The translations under genes were made by a program, and so were the position numbers. DNA of 64,000 nucleotides from contig NZ_JAASRM010000001.1 of NCBI RefSeq assembly GCF_011761565.1, forward strand, positions 806,139-870,138, in the 5' to 3' direction. Each line of letters opens with the position of its first letter. The first letter of the stretch is position 1. The notes below the pieces were generated by a model. The model made no database searches. It was not told the origin of the DNA and saw nothing but the letters and a program-made list of their open reading frames with translations. Below, in pieces: positions 52,790-61,085 of the stretch. Origin of the DNA: Rhizomicrobium palustre. Its GTDB lineage: Bacteria; Pseudomonadota; Alphaproteobacteria; Micropepsales; Micropepsaceae.

Positions 52790-54502
52790 TTATACCCGGC
52801 CTGCCTTCAGGGCGGCGAACACCCCCTCCGCTTCAGGGCCGATAATCAGATGCAGGCTTTGCGCGCCCCTGGCCAAGCTGCGGATTCCCGCCCGGCGCAG
52901 AACACCCGCATCGCTGAGACGGCTATCGGCGAGCTCCACAACAATGCGGCTGGCACAAAGCGTCAGCGCCTTCACATTGCCTGCCCCGCCGAGCCCGGCG
53001 AGAACCGCGCCGACCGGTAAGCTTGTGGAAACAACACTAGGCGATGGTTTCTCAAGCGGGATGGATGCGAGCGGCTTGCCGATAGCGGCTTTGATCTCTG
53101 AGGCGATCTGATCGGCTTCAGGGCCAATCACCACCTGCAAGGCGGTGGGCGACGGCCGCACGAAGCCCTTAGCCCCCAGCGCACGCAAAGAGGCTTCATC
53201 AATACCCGTATTAGACTTCACGGAGAGGCGCAGACGCGTGGTGCAAGCATCCACCGCGGTAAGATTGTCCGCGCCACCCAGCGCGGTGAGATAGGCCGCA
53301 CCGCGATCCGTGGCGGCAGCCTGTAGCGTGGTTGCGGGGGCATCGTCCCGGCCCAGCGTTTTCAGATTGAAGCGCTGAATAGCGAAACGAAAGACGCTGT
53401 AATAGAGCGCGAAATACACAAGCCCAACCGGCAGCAGCAGCCAAGCCTTCTGTGCCTTGGTGTAATTGATGACGTAGTCGAACAAACCCGCCGAAAAGCC
53501 GAAGCCGAGATGCACGCCCAAAATATTCATCAGCACCATGGAGAAGCCGGTCAGCAACGCATGCAGCACATAAAGCGGGGGGGCAAGGAACATGAAGCTG
53601 AATTCGATGGGTTCCGTGACGCCGGTGAGAAAGGCGGTCAGTGCCATCGACGCCAGCATGCCGCCAACCTCCTTGCGACGCTCGGGCCGCGCGGTGTGAT
53701 ACATGGCAAGGCACGCCGCGGGCAGACCAAACATCATCACCGGGAAAAAACCGCTCATGAAAGCGCCCGCCGAGGGATCGCCAGCAAAGAAACGATTCAG
53801 ATCGCCGGTGACACCGTGATAACTGCCGAGATTGAACCAGGCGAGGTTGTTGAGGATGTGGTGCAGGCCGGTGACGATCAATAACCGGTTCAGAGTGCCA
53901 TAGATGAACAGCCCGACACTGCCAAGGCTTAGCACCGCATGGCTGGCGCTATCCATGGCTTGCGAAATTGAAGGCCAGAGGGTGCCGATAATGAAGGCCG
54001 GGATGAGCGCGAGAAACCCCGCTGCAATCGGCACAAAGCGGCGCCCCGCGAAGAAAGCGAGATATTCCGGCAAGCGGATGGTGTGAAAGCGGTTATAGAG
54101 CCAGCCTGCGACAAAGCCTGACAAGATTCCGGTGGGCACGCCGAGCTTGGCAAGCTGGCTATCTTTGAAATGCTCTGCAGCCAGCGATAGTGCCGTACCC
54201 GAAAGCCCCGTGAGTTCCGAGGGCGGCACCAGCATCAAGGCTTTGGCGCCGGTGGTGGCGACGAGGAAAAACACGGCCCCAGCCAATGCCGCCGCGCCAT
54301 GATTTTCCTTGGCAAGGCCGACCGCGATGCCGAGCGCGAAGAGCAGACCGAGATTTTGGAAAATGGCCGCGCCCGCCGAGGCGATGAAGGCGATATTCAG
54401 CAGATCAGGCTGGCCGATGCGCAAAAGTATGCCAGCCGCCGGGAGCACCGCGATGGGCAGCATCAAGGCGCGACCCAATTGCTGGATGTTTTCGAATTTC
54501 AC
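52790..54502 (-). CDS. nagE: PTS N-acetylglucosamine-type IIC-IIB permease with a second IIB domain
   Basis: 570 residues. The IIC domain (1 to about 370) begins FENIQQLGRALMLPIAVLPAAGILLRIG and has the TEPIEFSFMFLAPPLY segment that fits the GlcNAc/glucose group. One IIB domain follows with the phosphorylated Cys in VDACTTRLRL (near 420), and a second IIB-like domain has LCASRIVVEL (near 516). The arrangement is IIC-IIB-IIB, unlike single-IIB relatives. GTG 54502 overlaps the EIIA-HPr-EI stop as GTGA. It imports and phosphorylates GlcNAc released by the GH20 enzyme encoded at the head of the same operon. Confidence 0.9.
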   Translation of the reverse strand: MKFENIQQLGRALMLPIAVLPAAGILLRIGQPDLLNIAFIASAGAAIFQNLGLLFALGIAVGLAKENHGAAALAGAVFFLVATTGAKALMLVPPSELTGLSGTALSLAAEHFKDSQLAKLGVPTGILSGFVAGWLYNRFHTIRLPEYLAFFAGRRFVPIAAGFLALIPAFIIGTLWPSISQAMDSASHAVLSLGSVGLFIYGTLNRLLIVTGLHHILNNLAWFNLGSYHGVTGDLNRFFAGDPSAGAFMSGFFPVMMFGLPAACLAMYHTARPERRKEVGGMLASMALTAFLTGVTEPIEFSFMFLAPPLYVLHALLTGFSMVLMNILGVHLGFGFSAGLFDYVINYTKAQKAWLLLPVGLVYFALYYSVFRFAIQRFNLKTLGRDDAPATTLQAAATDRGAAYLTALGGADNLTAVDACTTRLRLSVKSNTGIDEASLRALGAKGFVRPSPTALQVVIGPEADQIASEIKAAIGKPLASIPLEKPSPSVVSTSLPVGAVLAGLGGAGNVKALTLCASRIVVELADSRLSDAGVLRRAGIRSLARGAQSLHLIIGPEAEGVFAALKAGRV

Positions 54503-56961
54503 GAGAGGTGCTCCTTTTGAAGGAGGGCGCGGACGGCTTCGGCGCTGTCGCAGGCAAGTGCCTCGGCGGCGAGCGCGCGGCAGGTTTCGATGTGCAGGGC
54601 GCGGATCAAGGCCTTCACCCGCGGAATGGCCGGTGCGGGCATGGAAAGCTCTTTGACGCCAAGCCCTATCAGCACCGGCACGGCAGCAGGATCAGCGGCT
54701 AGTCCGCCACAAATCGCTGCGATCTTTCCGGCCGCATTAGCGGCTTCCGCCGTTTTGGCGATCAAGCGCAGCACGGCGGGATGCAGCGCATCGAGCTGTT
54801 TGGAAAGCGTCGCATGGGTGCGGTCGATGGCGAGGGTGTATTGCGTGAGATCATTGGTGCCGATGGAGAGAAAATCGGCTTCCGCAATCAATTGATCAGC
54901 CAAGAGCGCCGAGGACGGGGTTTCGATCATCACACCCAGCGGCGGGATGGGTAGATTGGCATCGGCACAGATCTGGCTGAGCAGCGCACGGATCGCGCGC
55001 AGTTCCGGCAGCGCGGTGATCATGGGCAGAAGAATGCGGCAGCAGCCAAAAGGCGTGACGGAGGCAGCGGCTTTCAATTGCGTGGTCAGAAGCTGCGGCC
55101 ACTCAAGCCCCGCACGAATGCCGCGCAAGCCCAGCTGGGGATTATCCTCCGGCGGGAAGGAAAGATAAGCGACCGGCTTATCTGCACCGATATCGAAGGT
55201 TCGTAGGATGAAGGGGCGATGCTGCAGCGCCTCGGCAATGGCTTGATAGGCGGCGCGCTGTTCGTCTTCGCTGGGTGGGGTCTCGCGCTCCATGAAAAGA
55301 AATTCGGTGCGCAAGAGGCCACAGCCTTCGGCGCCGAAAGCGACAGCCGAAGCGGCTTCTTCTGCACCCTTGCCGAGATTGGCGAAGACCTCGATGCGCG
55401 CACCGTCAGTAGTGTAGGTGATCTCCTGTGCTTCGGCTTTTTCACGGGAGGCGCGGGCCGCCGAAAGCGCGGCATCTTCTTTGGCCTGTGAGATGGTGGC
55501 GGCATCCGGCGCGGCATCGACAAAGCCACCCGAAGCATCGAGCAGGATTTCGCTGCCTTCGGCAATGCCAAGCACTTCTTCGCCCGCGCCCACCAAAGCC
55601 GGAATGTTCATCGCGGCGGCGAGAATGGCGACATGCGAGGTCGGCCCGCCGCGCGCGGATAGAATACCTGCGATGGAAGATGCGTCAGAAAGATGCGAGG
55701 GTAGGATTTCATCCGCGATCAGGATGGCATTGGGCGGATAGGTGGTGCGGACCTCAACCCCAATAAGCCGCGCGAGCATCTGATGTTCGAGATCGAGAAG
55801 ATCGGCGGCGCGTTCGCGCAGACGCGGGTCCTGAAGACTGCGAAACACCTTCGCAAAGCGGCGGGTCGCGGCTTTCCAGGCGAAAGCGGCACTTTTGTTT
55901 TCTGCAATGAGGGCAGAGGCGGCCGCATGCAGTTCGAGGTCCGACAATAATTCCATATGCGCCGCGAGGATTTCGCGTTGCGCACCCTTCGCGCGCCCTG
56001 CCGCCTGCGCGATGTCGGCCCGCAAGCCAGAGAGCGCCTCCTGCAAGGCAGCTGTTTCAGTGGCGAGTCCGCAGCCCTCTTCCGGCACCGCGATTTCGGC
56101 GAGGCCCAAAGGGGCCGCGATGCCCACAACACGCCCCGGCGCAGCGGTGACGCCAAATATCTTGCTGCCCGCATTGGCGCGCTTCGATGCAACAATGGCG
56201 GGGGCGGAAGGTTTTTCTTCTTTATGCGGTTGATCGAGCAGCGCGGCGAGTTTGGCGAGGGTCTCTTCGGCGTGTTCGCCTGTCGCTCTGAGAAGGACCT
56301 CATCCAGGTAGCGAATGCCCAAAGCCATCACAGCGATGGCGCTTTTGGCATTGGCGCTGCGGCCCTGACAGGTGATGGACACCTCGCCTGCGAAAGCTTT
56401 CGCCGCTGCGGCCAGCACCGCGGCGGGACGGGCATGCAAACCATGCTCAGACGCGATGATCACGCGGCGCGTGGCGGTTTCGCCTTTGGCGTTTTGCGCG
56501 GTAGCTTGCACGCGGGGTTCAACGGAAAAGAGCGCTTCGCCTGCCGCGATTTCGCGGCCAGTCATCAGAGATGTGAGCGTGAAGCCTTCGCCATTAGCAA
56601 GGATGATGGGCGTGATCAGGCTTTTGGCTTTCTGCGCGAGAAGATCGAGATCGAAGGCGAGCAGCGGATCACCTGCCTTCACCTTGGCACCCTGTTCGGT
56701 GAGCGGTGTGAAGCCCTCGCCTTTGAGCGCCACGGTTTCAAGGCCGACATGAATGATGATCTCTGCGCCGTTTTCCGCGCGAAGTGTGACGGCGTGTTTG
56801 GCAAGCCCGATGACCTCGCCATCACAAGGCGCGCAAACGCGGCCCTCACTCGGGTCAATCGCGACACCATCGCCCAAGATGCGTTCGGCGAAGACCGCAT
56901 CGGGCACTTCCTCCAGCGGCGCAACCCAGCCCGAACAAGGTGCAACAATCGTGAGGGCCAT
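54499..56961 (-). CDS. nagF: PTS multiphosphoryl transfer protein EIIA(Glc)-HPr-EI
   Basis: 820-residue phosphocarrier fusing three PTS proteins. EIIA of the glucose type (1 to about 150) has the phosphohistidine His71 in IIIHVGLET, the HPr domain has His176 in SEHGLHARPAA, and Enzyme I begins near 265 with the swivel His443 in GGPTSHVAIL and the active-site Cys in IAAICGGLAADP (near 760). It takes phosphate from PEP to the GlcNAc permease. ATG 56961 is two bases after the GH20 stop; the frame open to 57132 is within the GH20 gene. Comparable NagF proteins are about 840 residues. Confidence 0.93.
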   Translation of the reverse strand: MALTIVAPCSGWVAPLEEVPDAVFAERILGDGVAIDPSEGRVCAPCDGEVIGLAKHAVTLRAENGAEIIIHVGLETVALKGEGFTPLTEQGAKVKAGDPLLAFDLDLLAQKAKSLITPIILANGEGFTLTSLMTGREIAAGEALFSVEPRVQATAQNAKGETATRRVIIASEHGLHARPAAVLAAAAKAFAGEVSITCQGRSANAKSAIAVMALGIRYLDEVLLRATGEHAEETLAKLAALLDQPHKEEKPSAPAIVASKRANAGSKIFGVTAAPGRVVGIAAPLGLAEIAVPEEGCGLATETAALQEALSGLRADIAQAAGRAKGAQREILAAHMELLSDLELHAAASALIAENKSAAFAWKAATRRFAKVFRSLQDPRLRERAADLLDLEHQMLARLIGVEVRTTYPPNAILIADEILPSHLSDASSIAGILSARGGPTSHVAILAAAMNIPALVGAGEEVLGIAEGSEILLDASGGFVDAAPDAATISQAKEDAALSAARASREKAEAQEITYTTDGARIEVFANLGKGAEEAASAVAFGAEGCGLLRTEFLFMERETPPSEDEQRAAYQAIAEALQHRPFILRTFDIGADKPVAYLSFPPEDNPQLGLRGIRAGLEWPQLLTTQLKAAASVTPFGCCRILLPMITALPELRAIRALLSQICADANLPIPPLGVMIETPSSALLADQLIAEADFLSIGTNDLTQYTLAIDRTHATLSKQLDALHPAVLRLIAKTAEAANAAGKIAAICGGLAADPAAVPVLIGLGVKELSMPAPAIPRVKALIRALHIETCRALAAEALACDSAEAVRALLQKEHLS

Positions 56962-56963
56962 GG

Positions 56964-59135
56964 TTACTCCTGCACCAGCGGCTGCACCCAATCGATTGCC
57001 CAAACGGGATCGACCTTGCGCCGCGCGAAAACAAAACAAAGATCCTGCGCGCCTTTTTGCGGCGTGATCTTCACAGAAAGATGAGAGGTATTGGCCTTCA
57101 GCGGCACAACTGCCAGCTTTTCGCCTTTGCAATCGCCTAAGCGGATTTCGAGCTGGCCATGGGGTGCGGCTTTGGCATCGAGCGGGATATGCTTGATGTC
57201 ATCGCCGATCTGGAAATTGAAGGGCAGATGGGTGACGGCAATGTCGAAGCCGCGCACAGACGAAAGATCGATCCCCTTATAAAACCAGCAGGGGTTCATC
57301 ACATCGACCATCACCACCGCACCGCTATGGCCCTTCTGCGCCAGAGGAATGCCGTTACCGCAAAGCTCCAGCGTGTAGGAATTACGGCGCAGGATAGATT
57401 GTGCAGTGAGGCTCTCACTCCGGGGCGGGGCAATGGGCTTGCCCTCTGCAAAGGTCGTCGCGGTGATAGTGGCGGGCAGCTTGGTGTCGAAAGGCGCGCT
57501 ATAGAGGGGGGATTGCGGTGTGGGTGCGGAACCGTCCAGCGTGTAATGGATCACGCCGTAGCCGGATTGGTTGGAGAGCGTCACGCTGGCGCCACTTTGC
57601 GCGGGCTTCGCCGCGACATTCACCGAAAAAGCGGCGTCGGAATAGCGGATGCCGAGCGCCTGATAGCGGCGCATCTGATCCGGCAGGCGGGAAAGAAAAT
57701 CCGGCCAATTATGCTTTTCGCGCGGCGTCCAGGCGATTTCGGCAACAGCGGCAAGGCGCGGGAAACCGGCATAGAACACCGCATTCATCGTCGGCAGATG
57801 CTCGGTCCAGATATTGGCCTGCATGCCGATGAGATGTTTTGCCAGCGCGCCTTTGGGCTCGGGATCGAAGGCATAGACATCCTTCAATGTCGACTGCACG
57901 CCGCGGCAAGTCGGCTCTCCCTCGCGCGCGATCTGGCAGTAGTCGAGATAGAGTTGCGGCGCGGGCGAGAACACCACATCATGGCCTTTCTCGGCCGCTT
58001 CGATGGCACTCTCGGGCGTGCGCCAGCTGGTGATCGCGGCATTGGCGGGCGGACCGCCTTCCAGAATCTCGTCCCAGCCGATCAGCCGCCGCCCATGCGC
58101 GTCCAGATATTTGCCGATGCGGGCGGTGAAATAGCCTTGCAGTTCTTTCGTATTCGGCACGCCCAAGGCTTTCATCTGCGCTTGGATTTTGGGCGAAGCA
58201 TCCCATTGGCCCTTGGGGGCTTCATCGCCGCCAACATGAATATAAGGGCTCGGGAAAAGCGTCATCACTTCCGAAAGCACGTCTTCCAGGAATGCGAAGG
58301 TCGCATCATCGACATTATAAAGGTTGGGGAAGATGCCCCAATCGCCGGAAACCTTGCGCGACGGATGCTTGATGGACGCAAGTTTCGGATAAGCCGCCAG
58401 GGCGGCAGAGGCATGGCCCGGCATCTCGATTTCCGGCACCACGGTGATGTGGCGCGCGGCAGCATAAGCAACCACGTCACGCACCTGATCCTGGGTATAG
58501 AAACCACCATGACGGCCTTCGCGGCTGTTCTTGCGCCAGGCGGCTATCTTGGTGAGGAGCGGATATTTCTTGATCTCGATGCGCCAGCCCTGGTCATCGG
58601 TCAAATGCCATTGCAACACATTGAGCTTATGGATCGCCATCGCATCAATGAAGCGCTTGACCTCGTCCACCGTCTGAAAATGGCGCACGGAATCCAAGAG
58701 CACGCCGCGCCAGGAAAACCGCGGCGCATCGGTGATGTTTTGCGCCGGGATGGTGGAATTTTCGGAAGCGAGCTGCCAGAGCGTAATCGTGCCGTAGAAA
58801 AGGCCCGCCTCACCTGTTGCGGCGATCTCCACCCCTTTGGGCGTAATTTGCAAGCGATAGGCTTCCGGCGCGAGACCCTCGACATGACGCAGCATCACTG
58901 CACCCTCGCCGCCTGTATCCGGCAGCGAGGTCTTTTGTAGAAGTCCCGAAAGATAAGCCTTGGTCGCGGCGCAACCTGCCGCATCGGCGCAGCTTATCGC
59001 CGTGGCGCGGGAGAGCGCGAAGGTGCCGTCGCTCTTTTGGATATCGGCCGCAAGCGGAATCATGGCCTCTGAATTTGCACCCAAACAGAGAAAAAGAAAG
59101 GCCAGAGCGGCAGACGTGCGGAAGATGGATGCCAT
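56964..59135 (-). CDS. GH20 beta-N-acetylhexosaminidase
   Basis: 723 residues with a signal peptide ending near SEAM. A GH20b N-terminal domain is followed by the barrel: LDSVRHFQTVDEVKRFIDAMAIHKLN, HLTDDQGWRIEIKKYP, EIEMPGHASAALAAYP and the catalytic pair Asp304-Glu305 in HVGGDEAPK. A C-terminal chitobiase-like beta domain follows. It releases GlcNAc from chitobiose and chitin fragments, in the periplasm or on the cell surface. It heads the nag operon. Confidence 0.92.
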   Translation of the reverse strand: MASIFRTSAALAFLFLCLGANSEAMIPLAADIQKSDGTFALSRATAISCADAAGCAATKAYLSGLLQKTSLPDTGGEGAVMLRHVEGLAPEAYRLQITPKGVEIAATGEAGLFYGTITLWQLASENSTIPAQNITDAPRFSWRGVLLDSVRHFQTVDEVKRFIDAMAIHKLNVLQWHLTDDQGWRIEIKKYPLLTKIAAWRKNSREGRHGGFYTQDQVRDVVAYAAARHITVVPEIEMPGHASAALAAYPKLASIKHPSRKVSGDWGIFPNLYNVDDATFAFLEDVLSEVMTLFPSPYIHVGGDEAPKGQWDASPKIQAQMKALGVPNTKELQGYFTARIGKYLDAHGRRLIGWDEILEGGPPANAAITSWRTPESAIEAAEKGHDVVFSPAPQLYLDYCQIAREGEPTCRGVQSTLKDVYAFDPEPKGALAKHLIGMQANIWTEHLPTMNAVFYAGFPRLAAVAEIAWTPREKHNWPDFLSRLPDQMRRYQALGIRYSDAAFSVNVAAKPAQSGASVTLSNQSGYGVIHYTLDGSAPTPQSPLYSAPFDTKLPATITATTFAEGKPIAPPRSESLTAQSILRRNSYTLELCGNGIPLAQKGHSGAVVMVDVMNPCWFYKGIDLSSVRGFDIAVTHLPFNFQIGDDIKHIPLDAKAAPHGQLEIRLGDCKGEKLAVVPLKANTSHLSVKITPQKGAQDLCFVFARRKVDPVWAIDWVQPLVQE

Positions 59136-59246
59136 GTTGCGTGCCTATGAAGGTGGCGGAAAAAATCTATGCGGTGCGGGCCTCCGCGGGAAGCGAAAAG
59201 CACGCGTAAACGCGGTATAGTGGCCGGAACGGTTCTGGGATGCGTA

Positions 59247-60965
59247 ATGACCGAGGCGATATTCGAGACAGCCCTGAAGCTGCATGGCGCGGGACGCCTT
59301 GCCCAAGCTGAAGGGCAATACCGCGCTCTGTTGCAGCGCGCGCCACACCATGCCCCCGCGCGTCACCGGCTTGGGCTGCTGTTGATCCAGACGGGGCGCC
59401 TGGCCGAGGCACTGAAGGAATTGCAAAGGGCGGTTGGCGATACGCCGCAGGATGCGCAGCTGCGCCAACATTTTGCGCTCTTGCTGCACCGGCTCGGCCA
59501 TACGGCAGAAGCGGTGCGCGAAGCCGAAGACGCGGTGGCGCTCAAACCCGATTTCGCTGCGGCTTGGAGCACGCTGGGTGCGGCGTTGCTCGCACAAAAC
59601 CAGCCGGAGAATGCGCTTGCCGCCTTGCAGCGCGCCGTGATGCTGGCGCCGAACGATGCAGAGGCGTGGAAGACGATTGGGCAAACGCGACTGGCGTTGG
59701 ACGCCTATGATGCGGCGCGAGAGGCATTCGAGCAGGCGCTGCGCCTTGCGCCGCGGGCGATTACCGCACAGCTTGGGCTGTGTGAAGCCTTGGGCAGCTT
59801 GGGCCGGCAGGAAGAAGCGCTGACCTGCGCCGAACGCGCTTTGGCGGTTGATCCCGGCTATGCCCCCGCGCATTTGGCGCGTGGCACGGTGCTGAAACAG
59901 CTTGGCCGGTTCGACATGGCCGCAGAGAGTTTTCAGCGCGCCACGGAACTGGCGCCCGATACTGCCGCCTTCCATCGCGCCTTGGGCGAGACGCGGCGCT
60001 ATGGGGCCGATGATCCGCGCCTTCAGCCATTGGAAGCTCTTTTGGGGCGGGAGCTGCCCGCCACGCAAAAGGTGGAACTCCATTTCGCCCTGTTCAAAGC
60101 CTATGACGATCTTAGGCGGCACGACGAAGCCTTCGCGCAGCTGGAGGCCGGCAATCGCTTGTACCGGGCAAGCCTGCCCTATGACGAAGCGGTGGTGTTC
60201 GCGTTTTTCGATGCGATGAAGCGCAGCTTTGATGCGGATGCTGTTCGGGATGTGAGCCGCAACGATTCGGAGCTTGCGGTGTTTATCGTCGGCATGCCGC
60301 GCTCGGGCACCAGCCTGGTGGAACAGATTCTCGCCAGTCACCCCGACATATATGGCGCGGGCGAGCGGCAATGGATCGCCAGCTTGGCGCGCGAAATCCT
60401 GCCGGGGTATCCTGCCGGTGTGACGGCCGCGGCGGCGCAAGAGCTGGGGCGTCGCTATGAAGAAAAGCTGCGCGCGCTGTCTCCCCATGCGAAGCGGATC
60501 ACCGACAAGCTGCCCGCCAATTTTCGCCATTTGGGGCTTATTCATAGAGCCCTGCCGCAGGCGCGCATCATTTATCTTCGCCGCGATCCGCGCGACACCT
60601 GCTTTTCCTGCTATTCCAAACTTTTCCGCAGCGGGCTGAACTTCGCTTACGACCTGGGCGAGCTTGGCCGCTATTACCGGCGCTATGAGGATTTGATGGC
60701 GCATTGGCGCCACGTGCTGCCGCCGGAATGCCTGCTTGAAATCGAATACGAGACCCTGGTCGAGAACTTCGAAGCCGAGGCGCGGCGGCTGGTAGCATTC
60801 TGCGGTCTTGAATTCGATCCTGCCTGCCTGCGCTTTTACGAGACCAAGCGCGCGGTGCGTACGCTTTCCGAATTCCAGGTGCGCCGCCCACTTTTCTCGG
60901 ATTCTATCGGACGCTGGCGTGCTTACGAGCCCTTCCTTGCCCCGCTGATCGCGGCGCTGTCCTGA
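59247..60965 (+). CDS. TPR-domain sulfotransferase
   Basis: 572 residues. The N-terminal half holds about seven tetratricopeptide repeats (LKLHGAGRLAQAEGQYRALLQRAP onward), and the C-terminal half is a PAPS-dependent sulfotransferase with the 5'-phosphosulfate loop VGMPRSGTSLVEQ (near 349-361) and the 3'-phosphate motif YLRRDPRDTCFSCYSKLF. It has no signal peptide, so it acts in the cytoplasm on a carrier-linked, lipid or protein substrate. ATG 59247 is preferred over the frame start at 59169 because it begins the first TPR. It diverges from the GH20 operon; the link to chitin use is unclear. Confidence 0.88.
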   Translation: MTEAIFETALKLHGAGRLAQAEGQYRALLQRAPHHAPARHRLGLLLIQTGRLAEALKELQRAVGDTPQDAQLRQHFALLLHRLGHTAEAVREAEDAVALKPDFAAAWSTLGAALLAQNQPENALAALQRAVMLAPNDAEAWKTIGQTRLALDAYDAAREAFEQALRLAPRAITAQLGLCEALGSLGRQEEALTCAERALAVDPGYAPAHLARGTVLKQLGRFDMAAESFQRATELAPDTAAFHRALGETRRYGADDPRLQPLEALLGRELPATQKVELHFALFKAYDDLRRHDEAFAQLEAGNRLYRASLPYDEAVVFAFFDAMKRSFDADAVRDVSRNDSELAVFIVGMPRSGTSLVEQILASHPDIYGAGERQWIASLAREILPGYPAGVTAAAAQELGRRYEEKLRALSPHAKRITDKLPANFRHLGLIHRALPQARIIYLRRDPRDTCFSCYSKLFRSGLNFAYDLGELGRYYRRYEDLMAHWRHVLPPECLLEIEYETLVENFEAEARRLVAFCGLEFDPACLRFYETKRAVRTLSEFQVRRPLFSDSIGRWRAYEPFLAPLIAALS

Positions 60966-60978
60966 CTTAAAAAAAGAG

Positions 60979-61002
60979 GCAGAGCGGAAAGCTCCACTCT
61001 GC
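60979..61002 (-). terminator. Terminator of the second TonB receptor gene
   Basis: Nine-base stem with one mismatch (GCAGAGTGG/CCGCTCTGC on the minus strand), six-base loop, followed by CTCTTTTTTT. It lies 84 bases past the receptor stop. A second hairpin (CCCGGCT/AGCCGGG) at 61047-61073 lies between them. Confidence 0.75.
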
Positions 61003-61085
61003 GCTTCTAAGTTGGTTCGAGGGCAAGTGTGCATGTGCTTTAAGGGCCCGGCTAGGCACGACGCCCAGCCGGGTCGAAGAAGGGA

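Noticed and set aside
57159..58940. 593-residue open frame antisense to the GH20 gene
   Set aside because: Shadow frame; GH20 motifs are complete on the other strand.
59145..61034. 629-residue open frame antisense to the TPR-sulfotransferase
   Set aside because: Shadow frame; the PAPS and TPR motifs lie on the plus strand.
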